A stretch of 64,000 bases of DNA, taken from contig JAPMOS010000054.1 of NCBI GenBank assembly GCA_027972325.1, forward strand, positions 97,001-161,000. The letters are read 5' to 3'. The notes beneath the pieces were generated by a model. The model saw only the letters and a program-made list of their open reading frames with translations, searched no databases and had not been told where the DNA came from. The position numbers and the translations under genes were made by a program. This DNA is from Paratrimastix pyriformis. Its lineage: Eukaryota; Preaxostyla; Paratrimastigidae. Of the stretch, positions 54,301 to 64,000 are shown piece by piece. The number at the start of each line of letters is the position of its first letter. Position 1 is the stretch's first letter.

Positions 54301-57300
54301 GAGGGCACAGAGAGCCAAAGAGACAAATGACACGACGTTGGGCTGCAAGGCGTGCTGAGTGAAGCAAGCAAGAGCCTGGCCCAGCGGGGCATCTTGCTTG
54401 GGCAAGAAGGGGAGGAGGGCCGCAACAAGCGCGCTGGATTCATCCATGCTTCGAGGGGGCCATTCTGCCGGGGCTGCAAGAGCGGAGGCCAGAGACCGGA
54501 AAAGAGGCAGACAGGCAGGCGGATGAGAGTTATAGAGAGCCTCCACACAGGACCAGGGACCACTCTTGGCGAGAAGGCACTGGGCAAGGCCGCGCAGAGC
54601 GGCGGGAGCTCCATTAAAGCTCGCGATGCAATGCAGGAGGGTTGCGAAAGAAGGTGCCCCGACCAGGGTCCGTGTGGCAAGCCGGAAGGCCTCCGCGCTG
54701 TCGGAAGGCGCACTCCGGCCGAGGAGGTTCTCCAAGAGGGCTACCACGCACTGGAGGACGACCTTCCAGTCGTGGCGTGCAGCCACGTGAAGTGCGGCCA
54801 TCAAAGCGCTGAGGAGGAAGTGTTCCAGCGATCCTGACTCAACTGCCGCCCCGAGAGTAACTAAGATGTTGAACACGGGCGAATCAGCAGGAGGGATCGT
54901 GCTGAGATGATGGGGAGCGAGGGCAGCGAAGATGCGTTCAATGGGATTGCTTTCGGGATCAGGGGTCCCGAATGACAAGATCGCGTCGTTGCAGATGACA
55001 TCATCATTTCGAACGAGGCCTGCAAAGAGCAGCAAGAGAGGAGCCGTCAGTGGCACGGCGCCAGCATCCATGCGGGTCCACAGATCGTCTGTGAGAGTGC
55101 GGGGAACAAGTAGAGAAGGAACTTCGTCCACCAGGGTCGATGGCCAAACAACCGGCTTCAAGGCCACAAGGCGAGTCGTGATGGTTCCGCAAATGACCAC
55201 GGGAATAGTGCCCAGGAACTCATCAGACTCCCCAAAGAGCTGGATCAGATAGACCACCGTGAAAGGCCCCGGTTTCTGTGTTTTGTTGTCGGTGACAGGG
55301 AGCTGCACTTGTCTTGAGACATCCGGGTCCAGCCGGACTCTTGGCTGTCCGTCAAACGTGGCGCTGAGCGGGTTCACGAGGAGCATGATCTGGAACGAGC
55401 CGGGCCGAGTCCCTTTGTTTCGGATGTTGATGGTCTGGTTGTACGCGGAGTTGTCCATGGGATCCGACTGCGTACAGGGGGCGGTGAGTGCGGGCGACAC
55501 CATCCAAAAAAAACAGACCTGCGATGAGAGAAAGCCGAGGCAAGTCGCAGTGGGAAAGACAGTGATCATGGGGGCATCTTTCAGAAGGCGGAGGGTCAGC
55601 GGGAATGGCGACATCCTCGCATTGCTGTAGATGAGCAGCTTGGGGCTGGTCTCGAAGGATGTGGGACTCGCCTTGTACGCAAGGCGCAGAGTGGCATCCG
55701 AGCGACGGCCGACCACCAGAGGCATTGGGGTGGCCACGCTCACATTGCCCGCCGGGTTGATCAGGTCGACTCGGGTCACAATGAGCGCCGTGACACCCGA
55801 GTTCTGGACGGTCAGCTCGATGCTCCCAGTGTTTTCACGGAACCTCAGCGGCTGGAGAGGCTGACGAACCATGATCGAAGGCTCGCCACAGAATCCCGAG
55901 AGGTGTGCCTGGAAGTCCCGCAAGCTTCCATTGGCGGCAGGGGCAGAGATTCGGAGGCCAAAAACGTAGTCATGGACGGCCCGGATGGACAAGCACACAT
56001 GATGTTCGCTGTGAGGAGCGATAAACAACTGCTGTGGCGTGACTGTGGCCAATCCTGGATTGGTCACAGAAAGCGAGGCGTTTAAGTCCATCTATAAGGT
56101 CGGTTGTGTGAGTGGGAAAGCAATGGGCAACGAGACCTCTCCCTGGTTCGAGATGATGAGAGTGTGCTCGACGGTGTCGTTCGGTCGCATATCGGGCAGA
56201 TTGATCTGCTGGCCCGCTTCCAGAAGAACCGCTTCGGCCGCGCCGGGGAATAAAAGGGATGCCGAATAGACGCAGCATCGCACATCGCCCATGGCCTGCA
56301 TCACACGGACCACACCAGGTTGAAAGAAGAACTGGAAGCCCGCCCGAGCGGGCCCGGGTTCACAGCCCGGCCTCCACACAGTCCGAAAGTTGGCCTCACC
56401 GTGGGCTTCAATCTCGGCGGTTTGGGGCTCCAGGGAAAACTGGCCCGAACTCCCCGCCATGCGACGAGTCTGCACCAAGAGGCGCTTCGAAGTGGGGTTG
56501 CGCAGCGCGAAAGAGCGTTCAATCGAAGGGACCTGGGGCAATGAAAAACCAAAGTCGACCGACGGCAGCCCCTCCTCGACATGTGGAAGGGCCGAGGGGC
56601 GCTGCGGCAACGCAAAATTGGCCTCAAATTGTTCATGATAGCCCTTGAGCATCAAGGGAAGTTGCCGGTCGTCGATGATGAGGGCAGTGGAGTGCTTGTG
56701 CTCACCAATGGCGGCTCCTTTGGCAGGGAGGAACTCGCAGGTGAGCGTGACTGATGCGGCTGGCCGGACTGTCCCGTGGACAGGATGGATTTTGAAGGAC
56801 ACTGCATGTGGATCGCGGACTTGGAATTGGATGATCCGGGAAGTCCGATTGGAAAGCTACAAGGGCAACAACAAGAATTCACAAAGGAGTTGCGCAGAAC
56901 AGACCTCAACGTTGTGGGTGCGGGCAGGCCACCCTTGGAGGCAATTCTCCATGCATATTTCGATCTGTTTCACGGAGAACCGAGCATCTTTATCGCCGGG
57001 CAGGACGCTGACGACCGAGAGCAATGGGGCTCGCGCACCCGAGACAATTTGAAGCGCATGCGTGCCCAAATTGAGAGTGGCGCCGCCCAAAGCACTCGCG
57101 AGGGTCGAAAGGCGAGCCAGGTTTTCGGACTGGCTGCCACACTCTTGCTGGACGCGCGCAATCAATCGTCTCCGGCACTCTGGGAGAGAAGTAGTATTGG
57201 TGGTCACGATTTCGGCGGCAGCTCGTAAGACCGAGCGGAGCTGGACAGGAGTCAGGGCGCCGAACAGGGAGAGCAAAAGGAGGTTTGACTGAAGGGCGTC

Positions 57301-60300
57301 CATGAGAGGGCACAGTCGTTGACGGCATCGATCGGCCGTTTCTGTGAGGAGTTGAGCCGCCTGGGAGATAGGTTGCACCATGCCGCATGTGCGAAGGGTG
57401 GAAACGAGTGAGCTGGTGAGGGTCCGCGATGCACGGGACGTGGAAACCTCGAGCAGCCGCTGGACACTTTCTGATTCCCGGCGGAGGTTTTGTGCTTGGA
57501 GAGACAGTAGACGTTGAGCCTCAGCCGCGGCTCGAGAGACTCCGGTAAGTTTCTAAAAAGACAATTCAGTTCAGATTTCGAGAGAAGAAACAGCAGACCG
57601 TCACAACAGCAAGGATGCGGTCTGAATCGAAGCGCTTTCCGGACTCCAGGACCTGCTCCGCCACTTTCACGGCGAGTGTGGCAGCGTTAGTGCCCGGTGA
57701 CATATCGGGAAACCACGAAACCACCTCGCGGACTTCGCGGCAGGCCTCCCCCACTGAGGCCAGTGATTCCATCGCCAATTTCCAGCCAGCACCGTTCATT
57801 GCGCGGCACCAAGGCGTATCTGAAAGCTCCTTCTGATCCCGGGCAACCACAGCAGCCACGTCGAGGCCATCCAACTCGGTGCTTCGCGGAATTGGAATCA
57901 ATGAAAGTGCCGGGGGTTTTGAAGGGACGAGCCGAGCAACTTCTCGGAGGCCTTGCCGCAAGGCAGTAGCCGATTCACAGGCATGGCTCCGGAACTCTGC
58001 GTCGGCGGTCCGGGCCTTTTCAAGGAAATCTGGGTCGATTGGAGACATACAGTTCAAAGCCATGACCGGCGAGACAGTGAAGTTGAGATCATGCGAGCAG
58101 AGGCCCCAGAGTTGGTGGGAGAGTCTGATCCGACTGAGGGGCTGAGCAAGGATGCGGGTGGGGGTTGCTTCGTATGGCAGGTGGAACCACTCTTCCTCGT
58201 CCCAGGCGCCCCCGCCTCTTTGGACACATCGAATCAGCGTGAAACGAACCACAATGGGAGCGGCCGGCGAAACAGGGATCATGAGGGGTGGCATGTTGCT
58301 GAGATTTACCACCCCGGAAACGGGGAACGGGGCCCGGAGAAGCTCACGGTCGCCGCCACCAGGAGCTGGGTCCGGAATAGAAACCACAATGAAGGCGCGC
58401 CGGACCCTTGTGTCCGCAAATTTGGATGGTGCGAAGGAGCAAAGTTGGAGCTGAAAGGCTGTGGCACGCACTTCGATGGGAAACGGCACCGGGGCGTCGA
58501 GCTGCGAATTGAACTGTGAAAGGCTTTCGTAGAAAGGGGCCAATTCCAACGGATCAGGCATCCCCTTCCATGCGGCGGCTTCCGGAACGGCCTCGTAGAG
58601 CTGAACCAGCACAGAAAGTGCAGAGACAAGTTCTTGGACAAGCCCGCGAAAGCGTTGAACCGCCTGGGTGTGGCGTTCCAGGACGGAGGCATGCGCTTGT
58701 TGTCGTCGCTGGTTCTCAGTGACGGCGTTTTGGCGGCGTTTTTCGAAGCGGGAACGAGTCTCCTCGAATTGATCACGGAGAACAGATCCACGTGCCTGGA
58801 TCAGCTTGTCGGTCTCCGCACGGAAAGAGGAAACGGCCACGTTGAGCTGGCTCATTTGCTCCTTGCATTCGCTTTGTTCCAAGCGGGCGCAGAGCACAGC
58901 GGTACGAGTGGCCAGGAGGCGGGCGAGTTCGATTCGAACGTGTCCGTCGAACGATTGCAGGCCTCCACTGACAGAAGGTCGCCCGGGGTGGCAAGGTTCG
59001 GCGAGTGCGCGAAGGGCGTCTTGACTGAAGGCACGACAGAGGAGAAGGGACCGACCGAGGATCCCGTCTGTCCGGCCTTCCTCGTTGAAGAGGGACAGGC
59101 CGGCCATCACTTTGGACACGACCTCCGTGCTGATGGAAGGAGCACCCGCCAGTGCGGCTGCGAGGTCGGCGAATGGCCCGAGCTCTTTTTCGACGAGCGT
59201 GGTCGACCACTCCATTTCGGGCTTGCACTTTTGGGCTCGCGGGATGATTTCAAGGTCCAACAGTTGGGCGAGTGGCAGGCGGTCCAACACGAAGGGGTGG
59301 GCCGGGTCGTCGGACAGCGCGCCATCGGGGATGGGGGCGTGTTGGAGTGCGCGCAAACGGATGCGGTAATCTTCTTCCAAAGAATGCTGGACCAAGCTCA
59401 AATGGCTCTCCTCCAGGCGAGACAGGGCAAGGACAAGGCGCTCCAGATGTTGCTTAGAGGCAGGCCGGACTCTGGTCAACACGCTCACTCGCAGTCGCAC
59501 TTCCGCCAGGCGGTCGATTGGCGAATCGCACTGGAGCGCCAGCGGACGGCCGAGCGACGGAGTGACAACACCCAGCAGAGCCTCTGCCATTCGGGAAGGA
59601 GAGGCGGAATCAACACCACCGATGGGGGGAAGAACAACGCCGGCAAATGGTTGCAAAGCTCCAAGGAGCGCGTGGAGAATCTCCAGCTCGGTGTGAGTCA
59701 TGCGATTCCTGGCGAGCGCCTCGGCCCACTGATTCAAATGAGCGAGGACGTTCTTCGTCTCGAAGCTCGCTGCGAGAAGTTGTCCGTCGTATGACGCCAA
59801 TTGCCGCCGAGTCTCAAGGAGAAGGAGTGCCGGAGACACGGGACGAGCCAAGACGACGTGCGTATAGAGTTCCTCGAGGCCCGGAGAGAGGGCAGTCCAG
59901 GTCTTTTTGAACGATTCCAGCTCTCGGTCCAGTGAAGCCGGGTCAGTCGGAGCCGTCGTCTGGGAGAGTCCCAGGGCTTTCAGCAAAGGCGTTTCGTCGA
60001 AATCGGGCGCCACTCCGCGCTGCTGCAACTGTCGGTAGACGATGAGCTGAAGACGAGCGAGTTCATGACCCAGGAAAAATAGCAGCGACCCGCACCAAGG
60101 GGCCCCACCGGGCAGGTGACTGGCGATTTCCCGACCAACAGGCTGGAGTTGGTTCAGGAGGTCCACCAATTGTGCATCAGGAATCCCACTTACGGAAGGC
60201 GCCCTCATCGCAGGCTCCAAGATGCCATCCAAACGTGCCCGAAGAGCGAGCCCCTCGCCAACAAGAGTTCGCAGGGTGGCAAGACAATGTGGTTCATGCA

Positions 60301-63300
60301 ACTCGTCGCGGAGAGCGCACCAGGAGTTGTGCAGAGCAGCAAGCGCGCAGTGGATGATGCGGGCGAAATCGCGGAGGTAGGGCACCGTCCTGCCTTCAGC
60401 CACTTGCGAGAATTCGCACTGTCCATCATCATCAGAAAGCTGGCTCTCCAGCAACTCCACTGCAGCCAAGGCCTCGGGGAGTGAGGCCCGCACGGCTGCG
60501 TGAACCCGTTCGAGCAGGGCACGCTCATGAGAATCAGCCTCTTTGTGGGGGTCGTGCGAGAAGCATGCTGCTTTCAGCTTGGCGAGCTCCGCAAAGGCCT
60601 GGAGAGGCGTCACGTCGGGCCGCACCACGTGATCTCTGTCCCGAGAAGCGGCAAGACGGCTTTGGAACTCGAGCTCGGTGAAAGGTTGCAAGCTTTGCTG
60701 GAGCTTTTGGGAACAGATGGCAAGACAATCTGCGAAGCATTGGGCGAGATGGACGCTGGAAGCTCGGAGGTCGCTCTGAACCTTTGCTTGGGCCGCGTCC
60801 AAGCGTGGCTGGATCTTTGAGAGACGCTTGCTGGACTCTTGCTCTTCACGATGCAGGGCGTCGGACTGCAGATCCACGGCTCTTTGAGCAGACTGCAGTC
60901 GCCTTTGGGCCTCAGTGAGCATCTGCCGGAGCGTTCTCTCTTCCGCGTGGCTGTGAGCACCGTATTCCAGATCGGCCTCCTTCTCGGCGACCTCTTTTTG
61001 GAGTTCGGAAGCGCGGAGCCTCAAGGTCGCCAATTGCTGCTGGTCGGAGGCGCTGGACCCGGCGGAGCAGGTGGCAGCCTGACGCTGAATGTCGGAGAGA
61101 TCCCGGAGCGAGGCCCGGCCTGATCGGTCGGCGATTTGCCCACTCGCATCAACCACCATGGATCGCAGGGCGACGGTCCAGAGCTGCTGGCACGTGTCAA
61201 AGAGCAGATGAGCCAGCGCAAACTGCAACTCGGTGCAAGAGGCCGGAGTCCGGTAAAGCTGACGGAGGGGAGACTCGGAGAAGGCCGCAAGGAGGTCTTC
61301 AAGGACAGGGGAACTGAAAAGACTGGCGATCGCTTCGGCATCATGCGGAGCGAGAGGGCGGGGGAGGATGCCGGGTTGAGTCGGAGGCGGAACCTGTGGC
61401 AGGGGCGGGAGAGTGGTCTTTTGTTCGTGGCGAGCGGTGGCCAATAATTGGTCGTCGGATTGCCGGAAGCGCAACTGGGCCTCATTCCAGCCCGGGAAGA
61501 GGAGTAAGGGAATATCTTCGCAGCAAAGCAGAGGAGGATCGAGTGAGTGGGCAACTCCGCTGGGAAAAGAGGCCACCTCCGATTCGACTGTGGTGACCAA
61601 GCCGCGAAATGCATCGCAGAGAGGATACAATGCCCCCAGCTCCTTCGAATCAAGCTTTGCGGAGAGCACCGTGCCGCAAGCCTGCTTGTAAAAGAGGGAA
61701 TCGGACAAATTCCTCCCTCCCTCGGCAAGAAGCATGCGCCGTCGGGACTCGAGGTAGCTCCTTTGGGCCTTGGCGAGGAAACAATCCCAATCGCCGGGTG
61801 TGGGGGAACGGCCTTGAGCGAAGAGATCCGAAAGCCGACGGCAGTCGACGGAAAGGTCTGTCGCACCGAGAGCAGAAAGGACAAAGAAAACTTCATCCAG
61901 ACGCTCCTTGTTCCGCCCAGCGGAAAGGGCGAAATTCCGCACGTACCGATCCGCCTCGACGTTGAGTGTAGCCTGCAAGAGTCGCCCGAGCGATCTAGTG
62001 GCATTCTGGACCTCGGTTGGCTCGAGCTTGTGCTTCAAGGCGGTGACCGCAGAAAGAAGGTTTTTAGCGTCCCCTTCTTTCGCAGGCTCGCCTATCATGG
62101 TCTCGCTCAGGGCCAAGTCGGCATCATGGAAGGGGATCGGCACTCGCTGGGCAGCCTTGGCCAGGAGGGAGTCGGCGGCATCTTTGTGGGCCTGAATCTG
62201 CTGGGCGTGCTGTACGAGAAGCACTTGGATCTGTTCTGGGACGGTTTCCCAATTCGCGATCTCCTCGTAGCTGAGCGAGCGTTCGAGGTCGCGGCGAAGT
62301 AAGACAGTAAAGAGGATGACTTTGTGCCGCAGGGCGAGAGGCCGAGGCGGTGGGAGACGCTCCACTGTGCTGCTCAGCTCGGACAAACGTGTCGACACTC
62401 GAGAAAGCACGTCAGCTTGGCGGCGCTTGAGCTCATTTTCGGGGTCGAGATGGATGGCATCATGGATCCCAGGAACCGCAGGCGCTGGGCCGATGGCCGG
62501 GGCAACAGCGGGAGGGGCCATGAAGGCTCTTTCGAACCGTTCCTGGAGATCGGCAGGGAACAGATCCAGCGATGGAGAGAGCTCTGGTGGCACCGGAGAG
62601 CATGCAGCGATCGCTTCAGCAAGGGTCGCAGCCCCAGCGCGCAGCGAAGCCACCACCGAGGATGCCGTCTCCATCAGGTCGGAACATTGCCTGCTGTCAA
62701 CAGAGGAGAAAAATCGGGCGTACGGGGTCCAGAGGGCCGCGCAGCACCTCGCAACAGCGTCGAGACCCACCGCCCCGCTCTGCCGCAAGAAGCGCACGAG
62801 TTGCAGATGGACAAGGTGGAACCTGTCGACCACATCGCTGATAGCAGTGTATCGGAGGAGAGCTCCATCGGTGGGGATGCGGCGGTGCACCTCGGCGAGG
62901 GCGGGGTACTGGGGGCTCCAAAGCTCGAGGAGCTGGACGATCCGTCCTCGGGCAGCGAAACTGGATTGAGCGCCGACAATGTAGGGCTCGATGGACTTGG
63001 ACAGCGCGGCATCGCTGACCATGGGCGGTACGGAATTGCGAATTGTGAGGACTTGTCGTTCCAACTCGTGCAGGGGTGGTGGTGCGTGACTCTCCAAGAG
63101 TTGCCTGTACTGCGCAATGGCGTTGAGTGCTCTCTCGGCCAGCGGTTTCCAGGCGTTTCCGGCGAGGTCTCCATGATTTGACCGACCGAGACGATGAGAA
63201 GCTTGCAGCAAACGGTCGGCATCAGATCCTGCCTCAGCGACGAGGGCCGCAAGGTCGTTGGGACGGATCGGTTGGCAATGCAACTGGGACAGGTCATCAG

Positions 63301-64000
63301 GGGCCCGTTCGAGCCCAAGGAGGCGAACAATCATGGCGGTAAGTGCGGCCTGTTCGTCCGGAGTGAGGGGCCGCTCGGAGACCAGTGAGAGTCCTCGGGG
63401 GTTGGAGGTTTCGGACTGACATCCCCAATGATTGGCGAGCAGCATGGCCAGGTCCCGCTGGGCAGTGACAGCCTTCTGGGTGAGCTCGTTGACATAGAAG
63501 AGATGGACTCGGACAACGGCTTCGGGTGTCTGGACCTGACGCTGGTCGCAAATGAGCACGGCAGCGGAGCGGTCCAGAAAACCAATCGGCACCACCAAGA
63601 AGGGAGTCTGGCAGGCAGAGAGGAGCTGCGGATTGGGATGCAGGAGGACCGAGGTCACGTTCGATGCTGGTGCAACTCCAATGAAAAGGCTGACGCAGCG
63701 GAAGAGATCGGGGTCATTCGCAGAAACGGCCGGGAGGCGGGAGGCTTGCTCCAGGTCGGAGATGTGCCCCAGAGCACGTTCGCGGCACGCGGCGAAAATC
63801 TCCTTGAGGGTGTTTTGAGCGCCTTCATCTGAGCAGAGAGCCCTGAGGCGCACAACATGGGGGGTCTTTTCGAGCTCTGCGAGGCGGGCCAGCATCTGCT
63901 GAACCAAGCTGAAGTAAGCCACTTTGAGGTCTTCAAGTTCTTGCTTCTCTCTGAGCAGCTGGTCCACACGGCTCCTGTAGACCGCAGCGGGGCCATCTGC
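48351..64000 (-). CDS. giant cytoskeletal-type protein with ASH-like and three vWA-type regions (5' end outside window)
   Basis: Eight exons (57599-64000, 56905-57552, 56137-56856, 55519-56091, 51291-55467, 50942-51233, 49021-50597, 48351-48970) close in frame to at least 5,002 codons, open at the right edge. I do not recognise the family. N-terminal 2,100 residues: alpha-helical, with a coiled coil near 60700-61000 (LRLRASELQKEVAEKEADLE). Residues encoded at 55500-56800: beta-rich repeats like ASH/MSP domains (FKIHPVHGTVRPAASVTLTC, SVTNPGLATV). 52000-55400: helical, HEAT-like. C-terminus: three vWA-type segments with MIDAS-like motifs FAVDDSGSM (51230), AIVVDTSQSM (about 49770) and FLMDCTGSMSSW (about 48960-49030). 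ASH domains favour centrosome, cilium or cortex proteins; vWA domains bind partners through a metal. Very large intronless exons contrast with the neighbours. Confidence 0.8.
50654..50925 (+). repeat. 270-bp GGA trinucleotide tract in an intron of the giant gene
   Basis: About 90 uninterrupted GGA copies (TCC in the transcript) inside the 344-nt intron 50598-50941. The donor gtccgtc lies just before the tract and the acceptor catcccag after it. The poly-Glu, poly-Gly, poly-Arg and poly-Pro/Leu open frames here are artefacts. Confidence 0.97.

Overview
This is nuclear DNA of a GC-rich, gene-dense, intron-rich eukaryote. It carries RNA polymerase II RPB2, eIF3c, GLE1, an exportin-6-like receptor, gamma-tubulin, an axonemal dynein intermediate chain and a nuclear-type tRNA-Ser. 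The axonemal dynein points to a flagellate. Most introns are 41-190 nt; longer ones are filled with minisatellites. Where reading frame and family homology fix the junctions, donors read GTCYG instead of the usual GTRAG. I cannot name the species. A free-living, probably low-oxygen flagellated protist is an inference only.

Layout: a pogo-like DDE protein gene open at the left edge (2-1208, +); tRNA-Ser(AGA) (-); a TIM16/PAM16-like gene (+); eIF3c (-) and RPB2 (+), which diverge from a 97-bp shared promoter; a putative HEXXH metalloprotease gene (+) convergent with a secreted Kazal-type inhibitor gene (-); GLE1 (-); an HgcA-HgcB fusion gene (+); exportin-6-like (+); DNAI1-like dynein intermediate chain (-), with a 2.5-kb minisatellite in one intron; gamma-tubulin (-); a three-RRM polyQ protein (+); a 2.3-kb pyrimidine-rich gap; and a giant gene of at least 5,002 codons (-), with ASH-like and three vWA-type regions, open at the right edge.

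The most important observation is the gene at 22019-23995. Its nine exons join without a frame break into a 432-residue protein that carries the HgcA cap-helix motif NVWCAASKGT, an HgcA-like membrane domain, and an in-frame HgcB-like ferredoxin with two 4Fe-4S motifs and a C-terminal CPC. HgcA and HgcB are the prokaryotic mercury-methylation pair. Here they are fused, interrupted by eight host-style introns, and flanked by ordinary eukaryotic genes, so bacterial contamination is very unlikely. Whether the protein methylates mercury cannot be read from sequence.

The second is the splice donor. In four genes with fully resolved junctions (32 introns), +3 is C in 31 and +5 is G in 31. This predicts a changed U1 snRNA 5' end.
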